Below, one piece after another: positions 14,646-23,358 of a stretch of 64,000 nucleotides of DNA. Position 1 is the stretch's first letter; every line of letters begins with the position of its first letter. The translations under genes were made by a program, and so were the position numbers. This DNA comes from Mesorhizobium sp. M4B.F.Ca.ET.203.01.1.1. GTDB taxonomy: Bacteria; Pseudomonadota; Alphaproteobacteria; Rhizobiales; Rhizobiaceae. The stretch spans positions 124,001-188,000 of the forward strand of contig NZ_SRUO01000005.1 of NCBI RefSeq assembly GCF_004791025.1. Direction: 5' to 3'. The notes beneath the pieces are model-generated. The model searched no databases and had not been told where the DNA came from. It worked only from the letters and a program-made list of their open reading frames with translations.

Positions 14646-15039
14646 GTTTGACGCCGTTCTCGACATGAACGACCCGCAGTTTGCGGAGAAGCTTCGCGCG
14701 GCCATTGGCGCCGAACCGGGCGAGCCCATCGAAGTCAGAACGCCTCAGTTTGACCGAACGGACGGGCTGACAGTTCCGAAGCCTATCATGGACTTCGCCA
14801 AGCTGCCCGCTCTTTTTGAGGAAACCCTCAAACAAATCGGCTGCCAGAAATGGGACGAGCCCGACAAGGACGGCAATGTCCTCTGGCTCTACCCGGCGGA
14901 ATGGTACGACCACATTCCAGAAGGCCACGTCATGCGCTGCATCGACGGCCACGACTACCCGTTCAAGCATGGCGAGACTGACAACGACATGCGCTTCGGC
15001 GCGCTCGCCTACGGCTTTCTGAGAAAGGCAGCGCCATGA
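14629..15039 (+). CDS. Prophage hypothetical protein
   Basis: A 136-aa protein starting MKSTVKFDAVLDMNDPQF. Two halves: a helical acidic N-terminus and a C-terminus with aromatic residues and YPAEWYDHIPEGHVMRCIDGHDYPFKHG. Not recognised. AGAGGAC precedes the ATG. Confidence 0.55.
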   Translation: MKSTVKFDAVLDMNDPQFAEKLRAAIGAEPGEPIEVRTPQFDRTDGLTVPKPIMDFAKLPALFEETLKQIGCQKWDEPDKDGNVLWLYPAEWYDHIPEGHVMRCIDGHDYPFKHGETDNDMRFGALAYGFLRKAAP

Positions 15040-15089
15040 CCGTCACCCGCGCCGCCCGCGCCTTCCTCTCTACACTGGAGGGGAAGTAA
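15036..15089 (+). CDS. Possible 17-codon ORF
   Basis: The ATG at 15036 overlaps the previous stop (ATGA) and the TAA overlaps the next ATG (TAATG). The peptide is 17 residues (MTVTRAARAFLSTLEGK), and its last codons GAGGGGAAG form the ribosome-binding site of the next gene. It may be only a bridge for ribosomes. Confidence 0.3.
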   Translation: MTVTRAARAFLSTLEGK

Positions 15090-15358
15090 TGGCTCCTGAG
15101 CGCAAGCTGACAGAGGCGCAGCGTGAGGTTCTGTCGCTGATGGGGAACGGTCCCGATCTTCGGAACTTCGATGAATGCTCGCCGCAATGGTGGATCGAGG
15201 GACGAGGCGCCGTCTATAAGCGCACGGCCGAATTCCTCGTCAAGCACCGGATGGTTGAGTATTGCGCGCATTGGGGCGGGCAGCCAGGTATTCTTGGCTT
15301 TCGCATCACCGAAGCCGGTCGCGCTGCCCTCTCTGCTTTACAGGGGAGGGAAAGGTGA
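15089..15358 (+). CDS. Small winged-helix-like prophage protein
   Basis: An 89-aa protein: LTEAQREVLSLMG at the N-terminus, then a helix (YKRTAEFLVKHRMVEY) and GILGFRITEAGRAALSAL. The order (helix, helix, wing, then GFRITExGRAAL) is that of a MarR/wHTH-like domain common in phage genes. DNA binding is probable. Coupled upstream and downstream by TAATG and GTGA overlaps. Confidence 0.6.
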   Translation: MAPERKLTEAQREVLSLMGNGPDLRNFDECSPQWWIEGRGAVYKRTAEFLVKHRMVEYCAHWGGQPGILGFRITEAGRAALSALQGRER

Positions 15359-15555
15359 GCCGGCCTCTGGCGCCATCGGAGGTCAAGAGGACGCGCGCGA
15401 GCCAGTCGGCTATCCGCGCCGCCCTTGCTGCTTTGAAGGCGTCAGGGCTGCCTGTGGACAAGGTGTGCGTAATCGGTGGACAGGTGGAAATCCACTGCGG
15501 CCACGTTGAGGGCGGAACGACCGCGACAAAGGATGAAGGCCTCGAACAATGGTGA
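15355..15555 (+). CDS. Small prophage protein next to the integrase
   Basis: A 66-aa protein. A GTG start at 15355 overlaps the previous stop, and AGGGGAGGG is the ribosome-binding site. A QSAIRAALAALKASGLPVDKV helix is followed by beta strands (CVIGGQVEIHCGHVEGG). Its position just before the integrase is that of many excisionases, but the sequence does not show the usual helix-turn-helix. Function unknown. Confidence 0.55.
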   Translation: MSRPLAPSEVKRTRASQSAIRAALAALKASGLPVDKVCVIGGQVEIHCGHVEGGTTATKDEGLEQW

Positions 15556-16628
15556 GGCCTATGAAGATCGAATACCCAGGGCTCCTTTGGGAGTCGCTGC
15601 CGTCAGGCAACAAACGCTACCGCGTGCGCGTGGAAGGCGAGAAGAACAAGCGCATCCCCATCTACTGCGGTCCAGGCGACGAGGACTTCCAGCGCCAATA
15701 CCTGGCAGCTCGTCGGGGCGAAAAGCCGGAACCGCTGAAGGTGGCGTCGGACTACGCCAAGCCGAAGTCGATCGGCTGGCTGGTCAACACCTATTTCGAA
15801 TATCTCGAAGCCCGCGTGAAGGCCAAGACCACCAGCCACAAGACGCTGAAGAAGAAGCGCAACCTGCTCAACCGCCTGCTGATGAAGCCCGACAAGGTGA
15901 TGCTGATCCCGCAGGAGAAGCTGCTCGAACTGCAGGACGGCATGGGCGCGACACCAGCGCAGGCCGACGCCTTCATCGAAGCTGTTGGCGTCATGTACGG
16001 CTGGGCTATTGAGCGGAAATACCTACAGAACAATCCGGCGCGCGGCATCAAGTCGATCTATGTCAAGGGCGAGGGAGCCAAGCCGTGGAAAGCCGCCGAC
16101 GTCAAGAAATTCTTGGAGAAGCATAAGCTGGGTTCAAAGGCGCATGTCGCCATGTCGGTGCTGCTGTGGACCGGGTGCCGGATCGAGGATCTGACGATGC
16201 TCGGGCGAGGCCATGAATGCGTCATCGACGGCGTTGAGGCGCTGCGCTGGACGCCGTTCAAGAAGGGATCGTCCGAGGTCACTATCCCCCTTCTTGCGCC
16301 GCTGAAGACCGCCACGCGAGCGCCGACCGTGCAGGGCGGAACCTATGTGCTGGGGCGCGGCGGCAAGCCCTATTCGAGCGGAGACAGCATGTCGGCGATG
16401 TTCAAGACATGGTGCAAGGACGCTGGCCTTGATGACCTGTCGGCCCACGGCGTTCGCAAGGGCCTGGCCGAGCTTCTGGCCGAACAAGGATGCAGCCAGT
16501 ACGACATCATGGCGATTCTCGGCCACTCGGAGGCCAAGACGAGCGAGGTCTACACCCGTCGCGTCGAGCGCTGGAAGCTGGCGAAGGCGGCCCTTGAACG
16601 AGCCAATGTGTCCCATGCTTGGGGTTGA
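15549..16628 (+). CDS. int: Tyrosine-family prophage integrase
   Basis: A 359-aa tyrosine recombinase. The catalytic residues are visible: R211 (TGCRIEDL), H300 and R303 (SAHGVRKGL), H326 (ILGHSE), and the nucleophile Y335 (SEVYTRR). An N-terminal SAM-like core-binding domain is at about residues 72-160. The start at 15549 overlaps the previous stop; ATG at 15561 is an alternative. Its 3' end lies 65 bp from the 3' end of tRNA-Leu, so this integrase probably put the prophage at that tRNA. Confidence 0.92.
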   Translation: MVRPMKIEYPGLLWESLPSGNKRYRVRVEGEKNKRIPIYCGPGDEDFQRQYLAARRGEKPEPLKVASDYAKPKSIGWLVNTYFEYLEARVKAKTTSHKTLKKKRNLLNRLLMKPDKVMLIPQEKLLELQDGMGATPAQADAFIEAVGVMYGWAIERKYLQNNPARGIKSIYVKGEGAKPWKAADVKKFLEKHKLGSKAHVAMSVLLWTGCRIEDLTMLGRGHECVIDGVEALRWTPFKKGSSEVTIPLLAPLKTATRAPTVQGGTYVLGRGGKPYSSGDSMSAMFKTWCKDAGLDDLSAHGVRKGLAELLAEQGCSQYDIMAILGHSEAKTSEVYTRRVERWKLAKAALERANVSHAWG

Positions 16629-16693
16629 CGTGGGACACTCTAGGATGGAAGTGATTGAAAATATTTGCTATTCTGCCCCATCTTTCATGGGAA

Positions 16694-16778
16694 TGGTGCG
16701 GTCGAGAAGACTCGAACTTCCACGGGTTGCCCCACAGCGACCTCAACGCTGCGCGTCTACCAATTCCGCCACGACCGC
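16694..16778 (-). tRNA. tRNA-Leu (anticodon GAG)
   Basis: An 85-base tRNA with encoded CCA (complement of 16694-16696). The acceptor arms are GCGGTCG and CGACCGC; the anticodon stem CAGCG/CGCTG encloses the loop TTGAGGT, giving anticodon GAG. A long variable arm fits leucine. It is adjacent to the phage integrase; the tRNA 3' end is the likely attachment core. Confidence 0.95.
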
Positions 16779-16864
16779 ACGTGGTAGGAGCCGGAACGAA
16801 CCGGCTCGGGGCCTGTAGCAAATCGTTTCCGGCGAAACAAGTGCGCCGTGCGGAATAATCGCCA

Positions 16865-16913
16865 ATGCATGTCGCCCAAAAGTGCGTAGCGGTTTTGGGG
16901 GAACGACACGCAT
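16865..16913. repeat. Imperfect palindrome between tRNA-Leu and lipB
   Basis: The 49-bp sequence has ATGCATGTCG at its left end and CGACACGCAT at its right, with CCCAAAA (16875-16881) and TTTTGGG (16893-16899) inside. The two halves nearly mirror one another. I recall very similar elements scattered between genes in Rhizobiales genomes, but cannot search for them here. It could end or start transcription, or be a mobile repeat. Confidence 0.5.
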
Positions 16914-17015
16914 CTGACAGAGCTGCCGACACAACGCTCCACAGCTTTGGAAAATGCCGGGGAACTGGACGTTTTCGCCCATTGCCGCCATATGAGGGGG
17001 CACACGAGATTTATC

Positions 17016-17759
17016 ATGCCAGAACGCAGCCAGATCGCCACGTCGTTCCTGCCCCTGCCCGGTTCAGTACCCGTCGAATGGCGGATCGAGCCCGGCCTCA
17101 CCGCCTATCCCGATGCGATCGCCTTCATGGAGGCGCGCGCCGAGGCAATCCGCAGCGGTGCGGCCGGCGAGATTGTCTGGCTGGTCGAGCATCCGCCGCT
17201 CTACACGGCCGGCACCAGCGCCCGCATCGAGGACCTGATCGAGCCCGACCGCTTTCCGGTCTTTTCGGCCGGACGCGGCGGCGAATACACCTATCACGGC
17301 CCTGGCCAGCGGGTCGCCTATGTCATGCTCGACCTCAAGCGCCGGCGCGAGGACGTGCGCGCCTTTGTCGCCGCGCTCGAAGAATGGATCATCGCAACGC
17401 TTGCCGCCTTCAACGTGCGCGGCGAGCGGCGCGAGGACAGGGTCGGCGTCTGGGTCGTGCGGCCGGATCGTCCCGCGCTTGCCGACGGCACGCCGGTCGA
17501 GGACAAGATCGCGGCAATAGGCATCCGGCTGCGGCGCTGGGTGAGCTTTCACGGCATCGCCATAAATGTAGAGCCGGAACTCGGACACTTCACCGGCATC
17601 GTGCCGTGCGGTGTCCAGGATCATGGCGTCACCAGCCTGGTCGACCTTGGCCTGCCGGTGACCATGGCCGACCTCGACCTGGCGCTGAAATCCGCTTTCG
17701 AGCATGTCTTCGGCCCTGTCGCGGCTTCACCCGTCGAGGCAGCCCGCAAGGCCGGCTGA
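17016..17759 (+). CDS. lipB: Lipoyl(octanoyl) transferase
   Basis: A 247-aa enzyme that moves octanoate from octanoyl-ACP onto the lipoyl domains of pyruvate, 2-oxoglutarate and glycine cleavage enzymes. Family signatures: [15 protein letters not shown], the [21 protein letters not shown] block, the catalytic lysine in [10 protein letters not shown] and the thioester cysteine in GIVPCGV. Start: MPERSQ at 17016; an upstream ATG at 16992 would add eight residues. It stands alone on this strand. The downstream M50 gene is convergent. Confidence 0.95.
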   Translation: MPERSQIATSFLPLPGSVPVEWRIEPGLTAYPDAIAFMEARAEAIRSGAAGEIVWLVEHPPLYTAGTSARIEDLIEPDRFPVFSAGRGGEYTYHGPGQRVAYVMLDLKRRREDVRAFVAALEEWIIATLAAFNVRGERREDRVGVWVVRPDRPALADGTPVEDKIAAIGIRLRRWVSFHGIAINVEPELGHFTGIVPCGVQDHGVTSLVDLGLPVTMADLDLALKSAFEHVFGPVAASPVEAARKAG

Positions 17760-17778
17760 GAACCTGTCCGGAACCAGT

Positions 17779-19029
17779 TCAGACCAGCAGCGTGGACGCC
17801 CACAGCACGCCATAGCCATGGATGGCGAAGACCGCGAGCAGCGCGCCGGCCATGGCGAACCGGTCGAAGGTCCGGATCGGCTTCAGCTCATGGCGCGGCT
17901 TCACCGCGCTGCCCATTGTGAGCAGGCTGAGGATCAGGAACACGACGCCCGCCGCAAGCAGGAAGCCCGGCGAAAATCCAGCCAGCCAGCCGAGCGCCAG
18001 CAAGGCGGACAGCAGCAGGAACGAAGCCAGCGCCAGGACGATCGGGCCGGGGCAGATCTGGCGCAGCACCTGGCCGCCGTCGAACTTCCACACCGGCACC
18101 AGATTGGCGATGTTGAAGAGCGCGGAAAAGCCGGCGAGCGTGGCCAGCAGCGCGGCGACGGCGCCATGCCCCTCGCCTCTGGCAAGCCCGCTGGCGGCGA
18201 TCAGCACCGGCACCAGGAAGGCCGAGAAGCCGGCGCCCATCAGCGCCACGAAGGCAACTTCGAAGCGGCTGTCGTAGGGCCTGCCGCCGATGGCGATGCC
18301 GCCGAGCAGCGGGATGAAGATCATGCGCGCCCTGCTATGTCCCATCAGCCGGAATGCCGCCATATGGCCGAGCTCGTGCAGGGCGACCACCGAGGTCAGG
18401 ATCGCGGCCAGCGCCAGGCCGCCGAGGCTGAGGCCGAAGAACGGCCACAGGATGAAGGCTGAAAGCACGGCGAATCCCACCTGGCTGAGTGGATGCTCGA
18501 ACCAGCCGCCCTTGCGATACTCTCCCGTCCTCGCCCAGCGCTGCAGCTTGCCGAGTTCGCGCCGCATGGCGAAATAGCGGAAGATCAGGAAGGCGACGCC
18601 GCGATAGCGATCGGTCTGGCCGAGGCTGACCCGCGTCGCGGCGCCCTCGGCCACCAGTTCGGTGGTCTCGCGATAGCTGGCCCAGAAGGAGGCATCGAGC
18701 GAGGAATCATCGAGGACGCGCATGGAAAAGCGGCCGCCCTCGACGACATCCTCCAGCACGACCTTGCGTTCGATCGGCTGGCCGTCGCGCCCTTCCCAGG
18801 ACAGGACGATGCGGGCCACGCCCTGCCCGTCCAGCGCCTCAGCCGAAACGATTTCGCCCGACCAGCCGGCATCGCTGCCGAACGGCCACAGCGCTTGCCA
18901 GAGCCGGTGGCGGTCCGCCGCCACCAGCCTCGACACCCTGACCGTGCGCAGGCCGAGCGGCAGGGTCATCAGCAGAAAGATCAGTCCGAGATTGCCGGCC
19001 AGGAGGATGGCCATCACGATCGGCGACAC
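17779..19029 (-). CDS. M50-family membrane metalloprotease with N-terminal SRPBCC-like domain
   Basis: A 416-aa membrane protein. The GTG at 19029 is chosen because GGAG lies 8 bases before it; an upstream TTG gives a less likely N-terminus. It starts with one membrane helix, then a soluble domain at about residues 30-160 that resembles a START/SRPBCC fold, then at least five membrane helices. The HELGH zinc motif lies at about residues 218-222 and NLVPVWKFDGG supplies the third ligand (DGG). M50 enzymes cut substrates within the membrane (for example anti-sigma factors). The soluble domain's role is unknown, and no partner gene is adjacent. Confidence 0.8.
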   Translation of the reverse strand: MSPIVMAILLAGNLGLIFLLMTLPLGLRTVRVSRLVAADRHRLWQALWPFGSDAGWSGEIVSAEALDGQGVARIVLSWEGRDGQPIERKVVLEDVVEGGRFSMRVLDDSSLDASFWASYRETTELVAEGAATRVSLGQTDRYRGVAFLIFRYFAMRRELGKLQRWARTGEYRKGGWFEHPLSQVGFAVLSAFILWPFFGLSLGGLALAAILTSVVALHELGHMAAFRLMGHSRARMIFIPLLGGIAIGGRPYDSRFEVAFVALMGAGFSAFLVPVLIAASGLARGEGHGAVAALLATLAGFSALFNIANLVPVWKFDGGQVLRQICPGPIVLALASFLLLSALLALGWLAGFSPGFLLAAGVVFLILSLLTMGSAVKPRHELKPIRTFDRFAMAGALLAVFAIHGYGVLWASTLLV

Positions 19030-19128
19030 CGGTGTTGCTCCCTGTCTTCGCGGGCACCCTAGCGTCAATGGCGGCAAGAAAAGCTTAACGTCGAGGCGCT
19101 TGCGGCAGCCGGCCGCAAGGCATGGTCC

Positions 19129-19215
19129 TCACATGGCGCCGATCCAGATCGCCATGGAAATCAGAAACGTGCTCATGCACACGAGCGACACAACATCCTG
19201 AACAAGGTCCGACAT
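19129..19215 (-). CDS. 28-aa membrane micro-protein under LexA control
   Basis: A 28-codon ORF (MSDLVQDVVSLVCMSTFLIS then MAIWIGAM) with a single hydrophobic helix. The ribosome-binding site CTGGAGAGAG lies just before the ATG. Upstream are a TTGACA/CAAAAT promoter (19272-19244, 17-nt spacer) and two overlapping LexA boxes at 19238-19263. In size, topology and SOS control it resembles Caulobacter SidA, a 29-aa inner-membrane SOS division inhibitor. That analogy is functional inference; I have not aligned the sequences. Confidence 0.7.
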   Translation of the reverse strand: MSDLVQDVVSLVCMSTFLISMAIWIGAM

Positions 19216-19237
19216 AACTCTCTCCAGTTGTTAGTAT

Positions 19238-19272
19238 GTTCGTATTTTGTTCTAATTTTGTTCGAATGTCAA
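19238..19272 (-). promoter_or_regulatory. Promoter with two overlapping LexA (SOS) boxes
   Basis: GTTC occurs at 19238, 19249 and 19260, each 11 bases apart, giving two overlapping GTTC-N7-GTTC boxes, the alphaproteobacterial LexA site. On the minus strand TTGACA (19272-19267) and CAAAAT (19249-19244) are separated by 17 bases, so the boxes cover the spacer and -10. LexA binding here would shut off the micro-ORF at 19129-19215 until DNA damage. Confidence 0.8.
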
Positions 19273-19425
19273 CGACCGCAGAAAGGCGCTGCCCGGAAAT
19301 TTCGGGCGCTCAATCCGGCAGGGTTAAGGAAAGGTTGACGGGCGAAATGCGCGGGCGGCCACGCACCAGCGCCGACGCGGGCACGCCGAGATTTGGGTCA
19401 GGCCGAGTCGAGAACGGTGGGTTCC

Positions 19426-19482
19426 GAGAACCGGAGCGGAGCGAACTTGAAGTACGTGAGCACCGGAAGCGCTGGAAGCCGC
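19426..19482. repeat. Possible dispersed rhizobial repeat
   Basis: A stretch GAGAACCGGAGCGGAGCGAA, then CTTGAAGTACGTGAG, then CACCGGAAGCGCTGGAAGCC. I recall close copies in intergenic regions of Mesorhizobium and relatives. No coding frame fits. The rest of the 304-base gap from the micro-ORF to lolD (19273-19519) shows nothing else. Confidence 0.3.
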
Positions 19483-19519
19483 CTTTCGCAGGCCGGCCTC
19501 ACCCGAATATCGCCGTGAC

Positions 19520-20203
19520 CTAAAGGGGGACGACCTTGCCCTCGGCCAACGTCACCCGCCGATCCATGCGCGAAGCCAGCTCGTGATTGTGGGTGGCGAT
19601 CAGCGCCGCGAGGCCCGATTGCCTGACCAGCGCTTCCAGCGCCTCGAACACATAGGAGGCGGTGACCGGGTCGAGATTGCCGGTCGGCTCGTCGGCCAAC
19701 AGCACCAGCGGCGCATTGGCGACGGCGCGTGCGATCGCCACCCGCTGCTGCTCGCCGCCGGAGAGCTCCGACGGGCGATGCTGCGCCCGCTTGCCGATCT
19801 GCATGTAGTCGAGCAGCTGTGCCGCCCGCTCGGCCGCTTCCTTGCGCGACAGCCCCTTGATCAGCTGCGGCATCATGATGTTTTCCAGCGCGGAAAACTC
19901 CGGCAGCAGATGATGGAACTGATAGACGAAGCCGACATCGTTGCGGCGGATGGCCGTGCGGTCCTCGTCGGACAGCCGGCCGCAGGCGCGGCCGCCGAGA
20001 ATCACGTCGCCGGCGTCGGGCCGCTCAAGCAGGCCGGCGGTGTGCAGCAGCGTCGACTTGCCGGTGCCCGACGGCGCCACCAGCGCCACCATCTCGCCGC
20101 GCCGCAGCGAAAAATCGGCGCCGTTCAAGATGGTCAGCTTGCGCGGCCCCTGGACATAGTGCCGCTCGACGCCCTTCAGCTCGATAATGGCTTCGGCCAT
20201 CAC
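19520..20203 (-). CDS. lolD: Lipoprotein-releasing ABC transporter, ATPase
   Basis: A 227-aa ABC ATPase: Walker [10 protein letters not shown] near residue 43, signature LSGGEQQR near 144, Walker [13 protein letters not shown]. The presence of a downstream-translated LolC/E-type permease gene (overlap 4 bases at 20200-20203) identifies it as LolD, which powers release of lipoproteins from the inner membrane to LolA. Length is typical. Confidence 0.92.
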   Translation of the reverse strand: MMAEAIIELKGVERHYVQGPRKLTILNGADFSLRRGEMVALVAPSGTGKSTLLHTAGLLERPDAGDVILGGRACGRLSDEDRTAIRRNDVGFVYQFHHLLPEFSALENIMMPQLIKGLSRKEAAERAAQLLDYMQIGKRAQHRPSELSGGEQQRVAIARAVANAPLVLLADEPTGNLDPVTASYVFEALEALVRQSGLAALIATHNHELASRMDRRVTLAEGKVVPL

Positions 20204-21501
20204 TCGTACCTCAAGGCTTCGACCGGATCGAGCCGCGCCGCCCGCCAGGCCGGAAACACCGTCGCCAGGAAGGACAGGCCCAGCGCCATGATGACGACAT
20301 AGGTGGTCTCGCGCGCATCCATCTTCGCTGGCAGCTGACTGAGGAAATAGAGCTCGGGATTGAACAGGATCCTGCCGGTCATCCAGGAGAAGAACTGGCG
20401 GATCGATTCGATGTTGAGGCAGATGACGACGCCGAGCAGAACGCCGGCGATGGTGCCGGTGACGCCGATCGCCGCCCCTGTCATCAGGAAGATGCGCAGG
20501 ATCGCGCCGCGCGTGGCGCCCATCGTGCGCAGGATGGCGATGTCGTGGCCCTTGTCCTTCACCAGCATGACGAGGCCGGAAATGATGTTCAGCGCCGCCA
20601 CCAGCACGATCAGCGTCAGGATCATGAACATGACGTTGCGCTCGACCTGCAGCGCCGAGAAAAAGGTCTCGTTGCGCTGGCGCCAGTCGACAAGGTCGAT
20701 CGGCCGCTGCGCCGCCTGCTCGACCAGCGGCTTCAGCGCGTCGACATTGTCGGGATTGTCGACATAGATCTCGATGGTCTGCGCCCGGCCGTCCATGTTG
20801 AAATAGAGCTGCGCTTCCGAGAACGGCATGTAGACGATCGAGCTGTCATATTCCGACATGCCGACCTCGAAGATCGCCGCGATCTTGTAGCCCTTCATGC
20901 GTGGCGTCGTGCCGAGCGGCGTCACGTCGCCGTCCGGCGAGATCAGCGTGATTGTGTCGCCGAGCACGAGGCCGAGATTCTCGGCCATGCGCTTGCCGAT
21001 CGCCACGCCCTCGCCGGTGTCGAAGCCGTCAAGCGTGCCTTGCCTGATATTGCTGGAGACGATCGAGATCTTGCCGAGGTCCTCGCCGCGTATGCCGCGC
21101 ACCAGCGCGCCGGTGCCGCCGCCGACATTGCCTTGCGCCAGCACCTGGCCGTCGATCAGCGGAATGGCGTATTTGACGCCGGCCACGCCGTTGATGCGGC
21201 CCGCCACCTGGGCGTAGTCCTCCAGCGGCGAATCCAGCGGCTGCGCGATCAGATGGCCGTTGACGCCGAGGATGCGGGTCAGCAGCTCGGCGCGGAACCC
21301 GTTCATCACCGCCATGACGACGATCAGCGTCGCCACCCCCAGCATGATGCCGAGGAAGGAAATCGAGGCGATGACCGAGATCACCGTCTCCTTGCGCCGC
21401 GAGCGCAGATAGCGCCAGGCAACCATGCGCTCGAACACCGAAAAGGCGCCGGCGGCTGGGGCTTTGACGGCCGGGGCTTTGGCTGCGGCCGCCTGGCTCA
21501 T
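20200..21501 (-). CDS. lolC: Lipoprotein-releasing ABC transporter, permease
   Basis: A 433-aa permease with an N-terminal membrane helix after [23 protein letters not shown], a large periplasmic region and three C-terminal helices with the FtsX-like [21 protein letters not shown] motif. It combines LolC/LolE features, as in most alphaproteobacteria, where one permease may act as a homodimer. Overlaps proS by 4 bases and lolD by 4 bases, so all three are co-transcribed. Confidence 0.92.
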   Translation of the reverse strand: MSQAAAAKAPAVKAPAAGAFSVFERMVAWRYLRSRRKETVISVIASISFLGIMLGVATLIVVMAVMNGFRAELLTRILGVNGHLIAQPLDSPLEDYAQVAGRINGVAGVKYAIPLIDGQVLAQGNVGGGTGALVRGIRGEDLGKISIVSSNIRQGTLDGFDTGEGVAIGKRMAENLGLVLGDTITLISPDGDVTPLGTTPRMKGYKIAAIFEVGMSEYDSSIVYMPFSEAQLYFNMDGRAQTIEIYVDNPDNVDALKPLVEQAAQRPIDLVDWRQRNETFFSALQVERNVMFMILTLIVLVAALNIISGLVMLVKDKGHDIAILRTMGATRGAILRIFLMTGAAIGVTGTIAGVLLGVVICLNIESIRQFFSWMTGRILFNPELYFLSQLPAKMDARETTYVVIMALGLSFLATVFPAWRAARLDPVEALRYE

Positions 21502-22826
21502 GCGGCGAAACCGAGGCGCTTCTTCGCCGCTTCGATCGGCAGCGTCTCGCGCTCGCCGGTCCTGCGGTTCTTGATCTCGACCTCTCCGCTCGCCACGCCG
21601 CGCGGCCCGACGATCACCTGCAAGGGCAGGCCGATCAGGTCGGCGGTGGCGAACTTGCCACCCGGCCGCTGGTCGGTGTCGTCATAGAGCACGTCCTTGC
21701 CGGCGCCGGAGAGCGCGGCATAGAGCTCGTCGCAGACGCGGTCGCATTCGGCGTCGCCCGCCTTCATGTTGATCAGGCCGATGTCGAACGGCGCCACCGC
21801 GTCGGGCCAGATGATGCCGTTGTCGTCATGGCTGGCCTCGATGATCGCCGCCACCAGCCGCGAGGGTCCGATTCCGTAGGAGCCGCCGGAAGCGAAATGA
21901 TCCTTGCCGTCCGGCCCGGTCACCTTGGCGCCCATCGGCTTGGAATACTTCTCGCCGAAATGGAAGATATGGCCGACCTCGATGCCGCGCGCCGAGACTT
22001 TGTCGCCCTCGGAGACCTTGTCCCAGGCCGCCTCGTCATGCATCTCGTCGGTCGCCGCGTATGGCGTCGTCCACGTCTTGACGATGTCGGCGATCTCGGC
22101 GTCGTTGGAAAAGTCGGTGTTCGCGCCCGGCACGGCGAGCGAAAGATAGTCGCGATGGCAGAACACCTGGCTCTCGCCGGTGTCGGCCAGGATGATGAAC
22201 TCGTGGCTTAGGTCTCCGCCGATCGGCCCGGTGTCGGCGCGCATCGGGATCGCCTGCAGGCCCATGCGCGTGAACGTCCTGAGATAGGACACGAACATCC
22301 GGTTGTAGGCGGCCTTGGCGCCCTCGTAGTTGAGGTCGAAGGAATAGGCGTCCTTCATCAGGAATTCGCGAGAACGCATGACGCCGAAGCGCGGCCGCAC
22401 CTCGTCGCGGAACTTCCACTGGATGTGGTAGAGGTTGAGCGGCAGGTCCTTGTAGGACTTCACATAGGCGCGGAAGATCTCGGTGACCATTTCCTCATTG
22501 GTCGGCCCGTAGAGCATCTCGCGCTCCTGCCGGTCCTTGATGCGCAGCATCTCCTTGCCGTAGTCGTCATAGCGCCCGCTTTCGCGCCACAGCTCGGCCG
22601 ACTGGATGGTCGGCATCAGGATTTCCAGCGCGCCCGCCCTGTCCTGCTCCTCGCGGATGATCCGGCAGACCTTGTCCAGCACGCGCTTGCCGAGCGGCAG
22701 CCAGGAGAAGCTGCCCTGCCCCTGCTGGCGGATCATGCCGGCGCGCAGCATCAGCCGGTGCGAGACGATCTCGGCCTCGCGCGGATTTTCTTTGAGAATG
22801 GGCAGGAAATAGCGCGACAAACGCAT
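21498..22826 (-). CDS. proS: Prolyl-tRNA synthetase
   Basis: A 442-aa class II tRNA synthetase of the short alphaproteobacterial type (about 440 aa, without the large editing insertion found in E. coli ProRS). Motif 2 is seen in [25 protein letters not shown] and motif 3 in [17 protein letters not shown]; the C-terminal anticodon domain ends with [16 protein letters not shown]. The start is [15 protein letters not shown]; the upstream in-frame residues read like random sequence. First gene of the proS-lolC-lolD set. Confidence 0.96.
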   Translation of the reverse strand: MRLSRYFLPILKENPREAEIVSHRLMLRAGMIRQQGQGSFSWLPLGKRVLDKVCRIIREEQDRAGALEILMPTIQSAELWRESGRYDDYGKEMLRIKDRQEREMLYGPTNEEMVTEIFRAYVKSYKDLPLNLYHIQWKFRDEVRPRFGVMRSREFLMKDAYSFDLNYEGAKAAYNRMFVSYLRTFTRMGLQAIPMRADTGPIGGDLSHEFIILADTGESQVFCHRDYLSLAVPGANTDFSNDAEIADIVKTWTTPYAATDEMHDEAAWDKVSEGDKVSARGIEVGHIFHFGEKYSKPMGAKVTGPDGKDHFASGGSYGIGPSRLVAAIIEASHDDNGIIWPDAVAPFDIGLINMKAGDAECDRVCDELYAALSGAGKDVLYDDTDQRPGGKFATADLIGLPLQVIVGPRGVASGEVEIKNRRTGERETLPIEAAKKRLGFAA

Positions 22827-23067
22827 GGACTGGTCCGTAAGTGAGGATGGCCCCGCCGGAATCGGCGCGGCATGGGCTGCTTGCCCCGGCTTCATAGCCA
22901 TTTCATGGCGGATTGGAAACCCGAGCGAGCGACCGAAGTGCTGCAACCGCCCGGTTGATCGTTTCACAAGCAAGGCCTGCCGTACTATTGTGCACTGCAG
23001 CACGATATTGCCCGTTTCCGGGCAAAATTCTTCGTGACAATTTCATCTGCCTTAGGCTAGTGTGCCC

Positions 23068-23218
23068 CGATAACCGAGAGGGCGGAAAAAAATCTGCTCT
23101 CCTACGCGGTCAAAGTCTTGGGAGGATGCGATCTAGGCGCGGTTACTCGCAGCCGCCGGATACCGGAAACAGATCGGACGCGTTTAAATTGCAAGGCCTC
23201 GTGCCTTGCATTTTTTTT
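23068..23218 (+). ncRNA. Candidate structured non-coding RNA with strong terminator
   Basis: The 532-base gap between proS and the DUF1467 gene has no good ORF on the plus strand, yet 23190-23218 is an excellent rho-independent terminator. Upstream, CCGAT (23067-23071) can pair with ATCGG (23173-23177), and inside are TCTCC/GGAGG, GATCT/AGATC, GCGG/CCGC and CCGG/CCGG pairings. A weak promoter (GTGACA 23034, CTAGTG 23057) precedes it. The length of about 150 nt is like 6S RNA and other rhizobial sRNAs, but I cannot name the family. Bases 22827-23040 probably hold the proS promoter, which I cannot point to. Confidence 0.4.
23190..23218 (+). terminator. Rho-independent terminator (orphan)
   Basis: TGCAAGGC (23190-23197), loop CTCGT, GCCTTGCA (23203-23210), then eight T. 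The T-run is only on the plus strand, so it stops plus-strand transcription, and no plus-strand gene lies before it. Confidence 0.85.
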
Positions 23219-23358
23219 GTGCAATCATCTGCTTAGCACGACAGATTGCCAAACTGCTTTACCCGACGTCAGCGCAACGAGAATTCGAAAGCCGGCTACC
23301 GGATTTCCGGCTGAGCCGACTCGCATGAAATGGGACGAGTTTGGGTCGACTGGCGTCG

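Noticed and set aside
1..16628. Integrative conjugative element instead of prophage
   Set aside because: No relaxase or type IV secretion genes; RusA, DUF968, Dam, Cro/repressor and NusG-like genes point to a phage.
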